DNA of 52,433 nt, taken from Aurantiochytrium sp. KH105 (Eukaryota; Sar; Bigyra; Thraustochytrida; Thraustochytriidae). This document shows, one piece after another, positions 30,636-41,270 of this stretch. The notes below the pieces were generated by a model. It was given only the letters and a program-made list of their open reading frames with translations, ran no database searches and was not told the origin of the DNA. The DNA is taken from contig BGKB01000263.1 in assembly GCA_003116975.1 (NCBI GenBank), forward strand, positions 1 to 52,433. The letters are read 5' to 3'. Both the position numbers and the translations under genes were made by a program. Every line of letters begins with the position of its first letter. The stretch's first letter is position 1.

Positions 30636-31940
30636 TTACTCGTACAAAAACACCTTGTCCTTGGAAAAGATCTCAATGGCAGCCTCTTGCTCTTCGAGTT
30701 GCTTCTCGAGTTCCTCCTTGCGTTTACGAAGCGCCATGGACCCGAGAGTGAGTGGCATCTTGCGCAAGTCATTCATGGTCACATCCGCACTCTGACGGAG
30801 AGAAGCAAGCGTGCGAAGCCGTTCCTGCTCGTCCATGAGTGCCATGCCGGGCGGGCAGCCACCTGCATCAAGCTCGGCGCGACGAGCTTCAGCTTGAAGG
30901 ATTTCTGCCTGGCGCTTGAGCAGATAGGTTGGCACACGACCAAAGTTGGCGTGTTGCTTGGCGGAAGCGCGCTCCAAAAGGGCACGTTGCGCGTTCTCTC
31001 GATCGCGGCGGGCTTGATTCCGCGCGAGGACATCGCGAGCATTATTCTGGATATAGTTCTTGTTAGTGCGCGGGGCGAGCGCGTTGAGCTCATTCGCTTT
31101 GGGCACAGGGTCCTTGAGACGCTCGCGCGTACGTGAGGTGGCCCCTGAGCGGCCAGATAGCGGTCGCGCCGAGCTTTCCGCGGCGCCGTTCTGGTTTGAC
31201 GAAGTTGCAGGGGGGCCGGCAGGGAGATGACAGCGCTCACCTTTACGCAGAAACTTATGCGTTGGCCGGGTATCCTCCTCGCGCGGGGATTCTTGGCCGT
31301 CCTGCTGCTGCTGCTGCTGCTGTCTACCCTTGGTGATGCGGGACTCCACATTGGCGAATTTCTTGAGTTTGAAGGGCACTGGCGTTGCTTGTTGTGCTGC
31401 GGCCTCTTTCTCCTCCTTTATCCTGCGCTGGGTTTCCTTGATCTTTTTCAGGTTTTCACGCGCATGGTCCTTGGGTTGGACGCCAGACCTGCGGAGCTGG
31501 TCGCGGTAGCCACGTACGGGATTGAGCACAGCCGAGACTTGGTCGCTAGCGTTGTGCTTTGCCTTGGAGCTGCTGGGGCTCGGCCTTTTGGCCAACATGT
31601 TGCGTGCACGCTGGCTTGCGAGCCGCCCCTCGCGCGGGTATGTGCTCTTCTTTGCCTCTTGCACGACGCTCTCCCGCGTTCCTTCCTTGACCTGTGCTCG
31701 CGCACCGGCGCCGACACCGGTACGCCCCGCACGCACGAAAGCTTTTGCAAATTGTTTGCACTCAGCTGGCCTAGCACGAGGCAAACCGTCAGCAGCCGAG
31801 CAAGCCGTTGCGAACCTAGGTTATTCAAAGAGGGGGTCTTTTGCACGTTTCAAGGCATGGAACCCCCTACCCCTCTCATGTCACATACCTGTATTTTGAC
31901 GTCCAGATACTATAAAAGATTTAAACTGCCCCCCAGACAT
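30636..31940 (-). CDS. ENKD1: Enkurin-domain protein, ENKD1-like (ciliary/microtubule-associated)
   Basis: The C-terminal 95 residues are a full enkurin domain: GRVPTYLLKRQAEI, CPPGMALMDEQERLRTL, LRKMPL, then SMALRKRKEELEKQL and AAIEIFSKDKVFL. Upstream, KDHARENLKKIKETQRRIKEE, the VESRITKG block and YIQNNARDV match the ENKD1 layout rather than short enkurin. ENKD1 acts on microtubules and cilia in animals, so a flagellar or centriolar role is expected. A poly-Gln run comes from a CTG repeat on the + strand (about 31303-31322). I propose a short exon 1 (31889-31940, starting MSGGQFKS), an intron at 31742-31888 (GTATGT...AAAAG) and exon 2 at 30636-31741. The family match is solid. The 5' end is tentative: the safe alternative is the internal ATG at 31598. 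Confidence 0.85.
31742..31888 (-). other. Candidate intron in the ENKD1-like gene
   Basis: On the minus strand GTATGT opens at 31888, and a TTTGCAAAAG end closes at 31742. Removing these 147 bases joins a short ATG-led exon in phase 1 to the long frame. The size is close to the 164-base PDHB intron, but the pyrimidine tract before the acceptor is poor. Confidence 0.4.
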
Positions 31941-32406
31941 TGTACGCAAGGCGCGTGTCGCGACGTGCGGAGGACTCAGAAGCCGCCCAACTCTGGCGAG
32001 CATGAAGTCCAACATGTCTGTAGATGAATCCTTGTCGTATTATTCATGCAAAGGTCTTCTGATGGAACGTCGGCATGAGGTTTCCGCACGGGACCAATAT
32101 AGACTTGTAGAATACCCCCCTCCCATTGGCTGGCTGGCCTCGAGACCTGTGGCGCTAAGTTCTGCGCGCAGACAGACCATCAAGACGCGCGGCGACGAGC
32201 GAGAGCAGTCGCGGCGAGCGCAGGGGTAGACGGCGGCAAGGCTTGGCGGAGCGCAAGCTAGCCACGGGTGTCTTTTCTATTCGATTCTATCGCGGACGAG
32301 CTTTATATTCACGAGCTAGCTGAAGAGCGCGGCATCGTGGCTCACAAGGACCACAAGGACCACAAGGCGCACGCGCTGGGCAAAAAGGCGAGAAACTAAA
32401 AGGAAA
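31941..32406. other. Divergent intergenic region between ENKD1-like and nucleolin-like genes
   Basis: About 465 bases form a bidirectional upstream region. A small + frame from 32002 (75 codons) has no recognisable features and I do not call it. Confidence 0.45.
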
Positions 32407-32458
32407 ATGGCGAAGCGTTCGAAGGAAATCAAGGCCAAGGTCGAAGAGTCTGAGAGTG

Positions 32459-32490
<32 letters not shown>

Positions 32491-33993
32491 TCGGAGTCTG
32501 AGTCTGAGACCGAGGCTCCCAAGGCGGTGGTGACGACCAAGAAGGTGACCAAGAAGGTGACCAAGAAGAAGGAGGAGCCCGCCAAGGAGGATTCCGACTC
32601 GAGCGAACCCGAGAGCAGCAGCAGCAGCGACAGCGACAGCGATGACGAAGATGGCGACGCCAAGATGAAGGTTGTCAAGAAGAAGGTCGAGGTTAAGACA
32701 CCGACCAAGAAGGTGACCGCCGCCAAGAAGGAGGAATCCTCGTCGGAGGAGGAATCCTCTTCGTCGGAAGAGAGTGACAGCGACGACAGCGACGACGAGA
32801 AGGAGGATGAGAAGAAGCCTGAAAAGGTCGCGGCCGCCAAGAAGGCCGAGGAGAGCAGCAGCGACGAAGACTCCTCGGACGAGAGCAGTGACGACTCGGA
32901 CGACGAAGACGACAAGAAGGAGGACAAGAAGACGCCTGCCAAGGTCGAAACCAAGACCAAGGTCGTTGAGAAGAAGGAAGAGAAGGAGGACTCCTCCTCG
33001 GAAGATTCGAGCGATGACTCGAGCAGCAGCGACGATGATTCGAGTGACGACGACGACGACGACGAGAAGGAGACCGAAAAGAAGCCTGCTGCCAAGAAGG
33101 AGAAGGCCGCCGAAACCGCAAAGGCCAAGGACTCCTCCTCCTCCGACGAGAGCAGCAGCAGCAGCAGCAGCGAAGAGGAGGATGACGAAGAAGAAGAAGA
33201 AGAAAAAGAAGACGAGAAGAAACCCGCCAAGGAAGAGCACACCGCCAACGGCAAGGCGAACGGCAAGGCGGCAGAGTCAAACGGACATGCGAATGGCGCC
33301 GCTAGCGGCCAGGAGACGGCCGTCCAGGTGCTTGGCTTCCCGTACGAGACGACGGCGGAAGATCTCGAGGCCTTTTTTGCCGCCAAGGTCAAGCCGACCC
33401 GTGTTGAACTGAACGAGGAATGGAAGGGGACTGCAATTGTGTACTTTTCGTCCCAGGACGACGCGCAGACCGCCATCACGCTCGACGGCGAGTACATTGG
33501 CGCGCGCTGGCTCAAGGTGCGTCTCTTCAAGTCGCGCCAGGGCTTTTCGCGTCCCAGCGGACCTGGTGAGCGCCCTGAGGGCTGCACGACTGTCTTTGTC
33601 GGAAACTTGAGCTTCAACGTTGACGAGGACACCGTGAACGAGACCTTTAAGCACTGCGGCGGCATCAAACAGATTCGGTGGGGCATTGACCGCGAGACCG
33701 GCGACTTCAAGGGCTATGGTCATATTGAGTTCTTCGACGAGAACGGACCCGTCGAGGCTATCAAACTCCACGGTACCCCGCTTATGGGCCGCGACTTGCG
33801 CATTGACTTTGCCAAGCCCTCTGGCCCGCGCAAGTCCTTTGGCGGCGACGCCGGAGGCCATTCCGGTGGCCGTGGCGACCAGAGCGGCCGCAAGCGCTCT
33901 TTTGGCGGAAACGCGACGCCTAGCGGCGGCAGCGCCTTCAAGAAGCCCAAGATGTTCCCGGAGAGCCAAGGCACGCGCATCACCTTCGACTAG
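32407..33993 (+). CDS. Nucleolin/NSR1-like nucleolar protein (acidic Ser tracts plus two RRMs)
   Basis: This 528-residue protein has the layout of fungal NSR1/gar2 and nucleolin, which bind pre-rRNA and help early ribosome assembly. Residues 1-300 alternate Lys-rich blocks (KKVTKKVTKKKEEP) with long Ser/Asp/Glu tracts, probable CK2 substrates. RRM1 is at about 304-378 (VQVLGFPYETTAEDLEAFF ... GTAIVYFSSQDDAQTAI). RRM2 is at about 395-470 with RNP2 VFVGNL and RNP1 KGYGHIEF. The C-terminus has only a short Gly/Arg-poor tail (GGHSGGRGDQ ... SFGG) rather than a long RGG domain. Two RRMs match NSR1/gar2, not the four of animal nucleolin. The ATG is preceded by AGGAAA. The gene is intronless as seen here. 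Confidence 0.9.
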
Positions 33994-35310
33994 TATTTCT
34001 ATCATCAAAATCCAATCACAAACCAGCCAATTTACTTTCTACTTTTACAAAGCTTTGGTCATTCTTTTTACCAAGACGTCGTGATCTTGGCCAGCGCTTT
34101 CGATTGCAAAAAAAAATAAAAAAAAATCGCCTCTGCGCCTGGCACACACATGTCATCAATCCACACGGCGTCTGCACGCTACCCGCAGGCAAACGCCAGC
34201 TCCAGACAAGCGGTGTCGTCAAAAGGACTTTGACAAATGGCGGCAGATTCCATTCTTGCTCGCTTCATGTTACAAGATCTCTCTGGGTGCTCTCGCTGGC
34301 CGCAGCCGGCCCGCGAGCGCAACTTCCTTTCTCTCCCGAGCAGCATGATCACCGGCCTAGCAATTGCGAGTTGGGCCAAATGTCGGGTCGCTTTCCCTCC
34401 TCTCGGATTGCAAGACGATTCGCTTTGCATCGCCGCAGCCGGCAGCAAACATCTTGTGCGTTGGACGAGCTTCGAGACCTCGCGGATCGAGCCGGCCGCT
34501 CGGATTGGGCCGGCGGCGAACGAGCCGGGGCACTCAAGCCACGCAAGCCAAACCAAACCAAGCCAGACCAAGCCAAGCCAAGCTTTTCCTGGCGGCCAAC
34601 TTCAAAATTCTATACCCTGATACACGTAAATTCCTGAAAACTTCGCTCTGCCACTGCACAGCCAGCCGCAGATCGCAGTCCTGGCAAGTCGGTTGCTTAT
34701 TCCATTCGTCCACCGCCAATCTGCCCAGTGGCCGCACGAGGTGCCGGCACAAGTGGCCGCGGGGTTTTCTTCCTCTTCTTCCTCTGCTCTGCTCGGGCCG
34801 TCAGCTCAGCCAAGCGATCGACTCGCTCAGTCTGCAGTCGCACGAAGCGCGGTCTGTCTCCCATTTAGCCTCACAGTCAATGTTGCACCCATTTGCGGCG
34901 TCCGGGCCGCGTCCCGCCGGTTCGATCCCGTCGCGGCGGGTCCGGTCGATGATCGTGTCGATCCCGGTCCTGGCACGGCAAGCCGTCCAAGAAACAAACC
35001 CTGCCTCCCTCCCTCTCCTCTCTGTCGCTGCCGGTCTTCTTGGGCCCGTCCTGGCCGTCCCTCTCCGAGTCCAAGTCCTCGACGCGCAGCGCAACTTGAG
35101 CTCTGGTTTGTTTGAGCGCCCGCGTTGAAACCGGGTCCGACGATCGACGATCCCAATTCGCGGGCGCGGCAGGTCCGGATTCTGGCGCACACCTGCGGCG
35201 CGAGCAGCCGCAACCAAGTCCCCAATTCGCGGGTCGCCTCGCCTGCCCTCTCTCTCTCGCGGAGGAGAGGTCAGAGCAGAGCAGAGAGGAGAGCGCAGCG
35301 GCAGCGCAGG

Positions 35311-35373
35311 GCAGAGCAGAGCAGAGCAGAGCAGAGCAGAGCAGAGCAGAGCAGAGCAGAGCAGAGCAGAGCA
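35311..35373. repeat. AGAGC pentanucleotide tandem repeat
   Basis: About twelve copies of GCAGA/AGAGC are preceded by degenerate copies from 35271. Confidence 0.9.
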
Positions 35374-35811
35374 AGCTGGACCCGCCTCGGGATCTTCGAG
35401 CTTTCCCCCGCCCGTGCGTTGGCCGCGAAACGAAGGATTGGGTTCGAGCGAGAGCTCAAGTTTTGGTGCAGGCAGAAGGTGTTTTTTCTTTGAAAATGGT
35501 CGGTGGTTGTGCCAGAACGTGGGTATAGGCCACCGTAGGCGCTTTCTACCGGTAACGCACTAAAGTTTCTCCATCGCCCGACAGTGACCGCTGCATCTCG
35601 TGACTCGTGCCACGATCCGCGAGCTCGTCGCGGCTCGAGCCGACTTCGTCTCATCATCGATTCTTCGCTGTCCCCCCCTCCTCCCTCCCCCTCTCTCTCG
35701 CACCCTCGCGTGCGCCGAGGCCGCTGCCGCCGCAGTCCCGCGCAGGCAATCCCGAAACCTTGCCGGCGAGACCGACCAACCCAACTGCGAAAGCAGGAAC
35801 GAGGGGAGAAA

Positions 35812-35875
35812 AAGAAGAAGAAAGAAAGAAAGAAAGAAAGAAAGGAAGGAAGGAAAGAAGGAAGAGGAAAAGGAA
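35812..35875. repeat. GAAA and GGAA repeat tract
   Basis: A purine tract of about seven GAAA units passes into GGAA units, roughly 110-170 bases upstream of the 35984 ATG. Confidence 0.8.
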
Positions 35876-36130
35876 GGACAGAGAGCGTCCGTCAGGAAGG
35901 GGGTGGAAGGGAGGGAAGAGAAGGAGAGGAAAGGATACTACCACCGCGAAGAGGCGGGCCCAGGCGACGCCACCTTCGCACGCATGCAGACCCTCTCGAG
36001 GCCGGCAGAAGAAGAACCCCGCGCCCTCGCGCGCGGAGGAGGAGCAGCAGCAGCGGCAGGAGGGGCAGGAGGCGCAGCGGCCGGACCCGGGGAAGAGGAG
36101 GCGCCCTGCGCGGGCCCGGAAGCGACGACG

Positions 36131-38215
36131 ATGCTCGGAACGAGAGCGGCCCCGACGCTGCTGAGGGCCGCGGCAGGCATGCGCGACGCCGCCGCCAACG
36201 CGGTCGCCAAGGGCGCGCAGCGCACGGCGGCCTACCACCTGAGCGCCGAGACGTACGAAAGCCTCGTGCAGGACAGCCTGGACCCGGCGACGAGGAACGA
36301 GTTCTGGGGTAACGCCGCGTGCCAGCTGGAGTGGACGCGGCCCTGGGACAAGGTGCTCGACGAGTCGAACCCCCCCTTTGCGCGCTGGTTCGTCGGCGGA
36401 GAGCTCAACGTCTGCCACAACGCCGTCGACCGCTGGGTGAACGCTGGCCACGCCGAGCGTCCTGCCATCTTCTTTGACTCCTCCGCCACGGGCGTCAAGG
36501 AGACCATCACTTTTGGCGACCTCCAGGACCGCGTCGCACGTCTCGCCGGCGGACTCGCGGCCCGAGGTGTCACCAAGGGCGACCGTGTCGTCATCTACAT
36601 GCCCATGATTCCCGAAGCCGTCGTGGCCATGTTGGCCTGCGCGCGTCTCGGCGCCGTGCACAGTGTGGTGTTCGGCGGTTTCGCCGCAAAGGAGCTTGCC
36701 ACCCGCATCGATGACGCCACCCCCAAGGCCATCATCACCGCCTCGTGCGGCGTTGAGCCTACGCGTATCATCCCGTACGGCCCCATTGTCGAGGATGCGC
36801 TTCGCCTTGCTGAACACCAGCCCAGCTTGATCGTTAACAAGCATCGCGAAGAAGTCGCTGATCCAGTGAACGCCAGCATTGCCTCCTTTGAAGATTGGAA
36901 CCAGGTCATGGAAAACGCCATCCCTCACACCTGCGTGCCCGTCAAGTCGACCGATCCCCTCTACATTCTGTACACAAGTGGCACCACGGGCGCCCCCAAG
37001 GGCGTGGTGCGCGACACCGGTGGGTACGCCACCGCACTGAAATGGGCCATGGAAAATTTTATGGACTGCAAGGAGGCCGCGGACACGTACTGGGCTGCCA
37101 GTGATATCGGCTGGGTGGTTGGTCACAGCTTCATCGTTTACGGCCCGCTGCTCCATGGATGCTCCACGGTCATGTACGAAGGCAAGCCCATTCTCCCCGA
37201 TGCAGGCGTCTTTTGGCGCATCGCGCAGGACTACAATGTGCGCGCGCTCTTCACTGCACCCACAGCTCTTCGCGCGATCCGCAAGGTGGACCGCAACCTC
37301 GACTTTGCCTCCAAATACGATCTCTCCAAGCTCAAGACGCTCTTCCTCGCGGGTGAGCGCGGCGACCCGGAGACGGTTCGTTTCTACGCCAACAAGTTGG
37401 GAAAGAATGTCGTTGACAACTGGTGGCAGACCGAGCTTGGCTGGCCTGCGCTCGGTTTTCAAATGTCGGGCATCGGTGCGCGCCCAGGTAGTGCTGCCCG
37501 CGCGCTGCCCGGCTTTGAGTTTGACGTGGTCTGCGAAGAGAGTTCGGTTCCCATGCCGAACCATACGCTCGGTGACATTGTCATCCGCCTTCCACTTCCT
37601 CCCGGAACCTTTACGACGCTGCACAACGCCGACGAGCGCTGCAAGAAGACATACTACTCCAAGCACGATGGCTATTACCTCACGGGCGACGCGGGCATTT
37701 GCGATGAGGATGGCTACTTTCACATCATGGCGCGCACGGATGACGTCATTAACTGTGCAGGTCATCGGCTCTCTGCTGGTGCCTTGGAGGAGACTCTTTT
37801 GGGACATCCGGCCGTTGCGGAGGCAGCTGTCATTGGTGCGTACGATCCGCAAAAGGCCCAAGTCCCCGTGGCCCTTGTTGTGCTCTCTGACAATGCGACC
37901 GACGCTCCGGAACAGATTGAAAAGGAGCTGGTGATCAAGGTCCGCAAGGAGATTGGCGCCGTTGCCAGCATGCGCCATGCGTTCGTGGTGAGCATGCTCC
38001 CCAAGACGCGTTCCGGCAAGACCCTGCGCAATGTCATGCTTCAAATCGCTGATGAAAAGGAGATCCGCGTCCCTGGCACGATTGAGGACATGGCTGCGGT
38101 GGAAGAGGTAAAGAGAACTCTCGAAGCCCGCTGGATCCCCTTCAAGGAGAAGGACTCGTATGATGACGAAGCCTACGCCAACGAAAATGTACCTACGCAA
38201 AGTGTCGCGGCCTAA
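36131..38215 (+). CDS. ACSS3: Mitochondrial short-chain acyl-CoA synthetase (ACSS3/propionyl-CoA synthetase type)
   Basis: This is a 694-residue AMP-forming ligase that activates propionate (or acetate) to its CoA ester. The N-terminus (MLGTRAAPTLLRAAAGMRD) is a matrix-targeting peptide. YHLSAETYESLVQDSLDP and FWGNAA begin the acetyl-CoA-synthetase N-domain. Then come VFGGFAAKELATRIDDA, the AMP-binding loop YTSGTTGAPKGVVRDTGGY (from Tyr281), DIGWVVGHSF, DNWWQTELGWP, YLTGDAG (Asp520) and the C-terminal catalytic Lys630 in RSGKTLRN. The VVRDTGGY wording after the P-loop and the GWP following WWQTE match propionyl-CoA synthetase/ACSS3 rather than ACS1/2. Human ACSS3 has 686 residues. I chose the ATG at 36131 because it puts a classic presequence first. 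The in-frame ATG at 35984 would add 49 Gly/Ala/Glu-rich residues. Confidence 0.93.
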   Translation: MLGTRAAPTLLRAAAGMRDAAANAVAKGAQRTAAYHLSAETYESLVQDSLDPATRNEFWGNAACQLEWTRPWDKVLDESNPPFARWFVGGELNVCHNAVDRWVNAGHAERPAIFFDSSATGVKETITFGDLQDRVARLAGGLAARGVTKGDRVVIYMPMIPEAVVAMLACARLGAVHSVVFGGFAAKELATRIDDATPKAIITASCGVEPTRIIPYGPIVEDALRLAEHQPSLIVNKHREEVADPVNASIASFEDWNQVMENAIPHTCVPVKSTDPLYILYTSGTTGAPKGVVRDTGGYATALKWAMENFMDCKEAADTYWAASDIGWVVGHSFIVYGPLLHGCSTVMYEGKPILPDAGVFWRIAQDYNVRALFTAPTALRAIRKVDRNLDFASKYDLSKLKTLFLAGERGDPETVRFYANKLGKNVVDNWWQTELGWPALGFQMSGIGARPGSAARALPGFEFDVVCEESSVPMPNHTLGDIVIRLPLPPGTFTTLHNADERCKKTYYSKHDGYYLTGDAGICDEDGYFHIMARTDDVINCAGHRLSAGALEETLLGHPAVAEAAVIGAYDPQKAQVPVALVVLSDNATDAPEQIEKELVIKVRKEIGAVASMRHAFVVSMLPKTRSGKTLRNVMLQIADEKEIRVPGTIEDMAAVEEVKRTLEARWIPFKEKDSYDDEAYANENVPTQSVAA

Positions 38216-38538
38216 ACGATTATCTGCGCGACCAACCATGCACGTATTTGAATTATCTTTATCAAGTTTATTTTTTCTTTCCGATTCCCTTTGTGATCGT
38301 GAAGTCGGGCCTTACTTTCCAGAGAGTCGAAGCAAATGAAAACAGCGGGACAGTCTTTGCGCAGAGAAAGCCACACGAAATTCTGCATCGGTGATTACAA
38401 ACAAAGACAGCTGGCCCAGGTGTTTCTTCCCCCCTCCCCCCCCCCCCCCCAAAAAAAAAAAAAATAAAGGCCAGAGCGAAACGAAAGATTGCGAAAGAAG
38501 GGTTTATGTAAATGGAATCAACAGTGAGAGTCTACCGA
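38216..38538. other. Intergenic between convergent metabolic genes
   Basis: About 320 bases separate two stop codons. It includes a TTTATTTTTTC stretch near 38268 and a C15-A14 homopolymer junction at 38436-38464. Confidence 0.6.
38436..38464. repeat. Poly-C/poly-A junction
   Basis: A run of about 15 C is followed directly by about 14 A; the exact lengths are likely to be error-prone. Confidence 0.85.
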
Positions 38539-40782
38539 TCAGAGAAAGGTCTTTCCAGCCTTGGCGTAGTCGACGGCAATGGGGGCCGGAACGAACTGCT
38601 CGCCGTAGAGGTCAGCCATACGGTTCATGTCATCGACCCACTTCTGGCCAAGACGGTCAAAGACCTTGATGGGGCCGCCACGCGGGATGCCAATGCCGGC
38701 GCCCATAATGGAGGCCATGTTGGCATCAACCGGGGTAGCGACAACCTCATCCTGGATACAGTACAAGGCCTCGTTGATGAAGGGGTACGCAACGCGCTTC
38801 TGGATCTCCTCCTCATCAAGCTTGGGGCCATCACGCTTAAACTTGGCAATGATCTTCTCCGCCTCGGCGTTGACGGTCTTCTTGCCCTTGCCCTTGGGGT
38901 ACACGAAGAAGCCCTTGCCGGCCTTGCGGCCGAGGAGACCAGCGTCGACAAGAGCCTGGAGGAGCTTGGGCTCGCCGCCCGTCATGCGGACGCCAAGGTC
39001 AGCAGCCATCGTGTGCTCGACGTGCATGGCGACATCCATGCCAACCTCGTCGCAGAGCGTGACGGGGCCCACGGGGTTGCCGAACTTCTTCATGGCCTTG
39101 TCAATGTCCTCAAAAGGAGTGCCCTCAACAAGGAGGCCCGTGGTGGCGGCCATGCTCGTGGCGAGGCAGCGGTTGACGAAAAAGCCCGGAACGTCCTTGC
39201 AGACGACCACGGTCTTGCCCTGCTTCATGCCAAAATCCACGGCCTTGGAAATGACCTCCTTGGAGGTGCCCTCGTGCGGGATGATTTCGAGCAGAGGCAT
39301 GCTGGGCACGGGCGAAAAGTAGTGCATGCCCAGAACGTTCTCCGGGCGCTTGGCGCCCTTGGCAATGTCGGCAATGGGAATGGCAGAGGTGTTGGTGGCG
39401 ATGATGGCGTCGCTGGGAAGGTTCTCCTCGAGCTCCTGGATGACGCGGTGCTTGAGGCCAATCTCCTCGAGAACAGCCTCGATGGCAAGGTCGACAGTCT
39501 TAAAGTGCGTCTGCCAGGCGCTCTCGTTGGTGAGGCCAACGATGCGCGACATGGCGGCGTCGCGGTCGTACGGGGTCATCTTGCGCTTCTTGACGCGCTT
39601 GTCGAGCTCGCCCTGGATCTGGTTCAGGCCGCGGCTGAGGCCCTTCTCGTTGACGTCCTTGAGGATGACGTCCATCTTCTTCATGGTCGTCACCTGGGCG
39701 ATACCGGCGCCCATGAGGCCAGCGCCAATAACGGCGAGCTTCTTAACGGGCTGCTCGGGCTTGCCGAACTTGTTCTGCTTGAGGGCGGTGCTGCCAAAGA
39801 AGATGCCGCGAAGGTTCTCCGAGACCTCGGTCTGGGTAAGCTCGCCAAAGGCCTTGGACTCGGCCGCAAAGCCGGCCTTGGGGCCGTTGTCGGCACCGGC
39901 GCGGACGACCTCGAGGATCTTGGGGATGGCAGGGTAGAGGCCGCCGCTCTGTTTGAGCGCCTGCTTGGAAGCCTGATCAAAGAGCACCATGCGTCCGAGC
40001 GGGTTGTCCTCGAGGATACGGCCGACAATGTTCTTCTTCTTGCCCTTGACCTTGAGCGAGCCCTCAGCGATTTCCTTGGCGGCGGCAATGGCCGAGGTGC
40101 GGAGTGCGTGCGGGTCGACGACCTCGTTGACGAGGCCCATGCGCTTGGCCTTGTCCGGCTTGGCCGGGGAGCCCGTAAGGATCATGGGGAGGGCAGCCTG
40201 GATGCCCACGAGCTGGGGCAGACGCTGGGTGCCTCCGGCACCGGGCAGGAGGCCGAGCTGGACCTCGGGGAGGCCGAGGGAGGTCTTCTTGTTGGAGGTT
40301 GCGATGCGGTAGGTACAGGCCATGGCGACCTCGAGGCCGCCGCCGAGGCAGCTGCCGTTGATGGCGGCGACGATGGGCTTCTTGCTGTTGGCGAGGCGGT
40401 CGCACATGGCCTGGCCCATCTTGGAGGCGGCCTCAGCGTCGGCGGCGCTCTTCATGTTGTCGAGTTCCTTGATGTCGGCGCCGGCGATGAAGTTGTCCTT
40501 TTTGCCGGAGATGAGCACCGCTGCCTTGATGGACGAGTCCTGCTCCAGGGTGTCGAGCAGCTCCGAGAACTCGGCCTGCATCTTGGTGCTAATGGTGTTC
40601 ACCTTGGACTCTGGGTCATCGAGGGTCACGACGGCGACATCATCGACCTTTTCGAGCGAGAACCGTCCGCCGGTGGCCGCCGCCGAGAGCGCCGCCGTGC
40701 GCTGCGTGGCGACGCCGGCCGGCACGGCCTTGCTGGTCGCGCCGGCCAGCAGGCCCCCTGCGCGTCGCGCCGCGAGCTGCAT
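38539..40782 (-). CDS. HADHA: Mitochondrial trifunctional protein alpha subunit (enoyl-CoA hydratase / 3-hydroxyacyl-CoA dehydrogenase)
   Basis: This is a 747-residue bifunctional beta-oxidation enzyme (human HADHA is 763). The N-terminal 40 residues are a basic, Ala-rich matrix signal. The crotonase domain has the oxyanion segment FIAGADIKEL, INGSCLGGGLEVAMACTYR (Glu151) and LGLPEVQLGLLPGAGGTQRLP (Glu173), so both hydratase acids are present. The dehydrogenase domain starts KLAVIGAGLMGAGIAQ (NAD fold, Gly353-Gly358), with IATNTSAIPI and catalytic His487 in HYFSPVPSMPLLEII. The C-terminal 3HCDH parts include GFFVNR, GNPVGPVTL and GRKAGKGFFVYP. The partner thiolase (beta) is not in the window. 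The gene converges on the acyl-CoA synthetase gene. Its ATG at 40782 is firm, and no introns are seen. Confidence 0.96.
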   Translation of the reverse strand: MQLAARRAGGLLAGATSKAVPAGVATQRTAALSAAATGGRFSLEKVDDVAVVTLDDPESKVNTISTKMQAEFSELLDTLEQDSSIKAAVLISGKKDNFIAGADIKELDNMKSAADAEAASKMGQAMCDRLANSKKPIVAAINGSCLGGGLEVAMACTYRIATSNKKTSLGLPEVQLGLLPGAGGTQRLPQLVGIQAALPMILTGSPAKPDKAKRMGLVNEVVDPHALRTSAIAAAKEIAEGSLKVKGKKKNIVGRILEDNPLGRMVLFDQASKQALKQSGGLYPAIPKILEVVRAGADNGPKAGFAAESKAFGELTQTEVSENLRGIFFGSTALKQNKFGKPEQPVKKLAVIGAGLMGAGIAQVTTMKKMDVILKDVNEKGLSRGLNQIQGELDKRVKKRKMTPYDRDAAMSRIVGLTNESAWQTHFKTVDLAIEAVLEEIGLKHRVIQELEENLPSDAIIATNTSAIPIADIAKGAKRPENVLGMHYFSPVPSMPLLEIIPHEGTSKEVISKAVDFGMKQGKTVVVCKDVPGFFVNRCLATSMAATTGLLVEGTPFEDIDKAMKKFGNPVGPVTLCDEVGMDVAMHVEHTMAADLGVRMTGGEPKLLQALVDAGLLGRKAGKGFFVYPKGKGKKTVNAEAEKIIAKFKRDGPKLDEEEIQKRVAYPFINEALYCIQDEVVATPVDANMASIMGAGIGIPRGGPIKVFDRLGQKWVDDMNRMADLYGEQFVPAPIAVDYAKAGKTFL

Positions 40783-41039
40783 CTTGCGTCCCTAACCGCT
40801 TCCGCGCCTGCGTCCGTCTCCCTCCCCGCGGCCGCTGCTCCTGCGCCGCGCTGCTGCTGCTGCCTGCCTGCCTGCCTGCCTGCTACCGTCTGCCGCGCGG
40901 GCGGGCTGGCTGGGGCGATCGGGAACTGATCGATCCTCGCGCGGCCGGTTGATCGATTGATCGATTGATCTGATCGACATCGCGGTGACACGGCATGACA
41001 CGGCGAGCCAGGAAGGAATGTAATGCGCTTCGACGCGCC

Positions 41040-41270
41040 GCGGTGTAATGCAGCACCCTGCACTGCAATGCACTGCACTGCACTGCACTGCACTGCACTG
41101 CAATGCAATGCAACGCAGGGCAATGCAACGCACACTGCGATCCATGCAATGCAGCGAGTGCCATGCGGTGCAATGCAATGCAATGCAGAGCAGTGCAACG
41201 CAACACGACACAGGCAGTGCAGTGCCGCGCGGTGCAATGCAACGCGATGCAATGCAAGCTGGCTGCTGCT
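41040..41270. repeat. TGCAATGCA/TGCACTGCA-type degenerate tandem array
   Basis: Some 230 bases are built mainly from five-base steps (TGCAA, TGCAC, CGCAA), so that the palindrome TGCA recurs dozens of times on both strands. It starts about 260 bases upstream of the HADHA start codon. Confidence 0.85.

Larger units (their letters stand above)
33994..36130. other. Long intergenic region (2.1 kb) upstream of the acyl-CoA synthetase
   Basis: Contents are an A-rich tract at 34108-34128, an AAGCCAAACC-type degenerate repeat at about 34535-34585, an AGAGC pentanucleotide repeat at 35311-35373 and GAAA/GGAA repeats at 35812-35875. The synthetase frame is open upstream of 36131 to an ATG at 35984, and without an ATG to 35600. 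Otherwise I see no gene. Confidence 0.5.

Noticed and set aside
34890..34960. GGTTCGATCCC box resembling a tRNA T-arm
   Set aside because: The flanking five-base stems do not pair and no cloverleaf fits.
35654..38239. An 861-codon minus-strand frame antisense to the acyl-CoA synthetase
   Set aside because: This is the same codon-bias shadow; it also runs through the upstream repeats with meaningless composition.
38512..40929. An 805-codon + strand open frame covering almost the whole HADHA gene antisense
   Set aside because: It mirrors HADHA exactly. Strong GC-ending codon use removes stops from the opposite strand; the translation is Leu/Val/Gly/Asp-rich and matches nothing.
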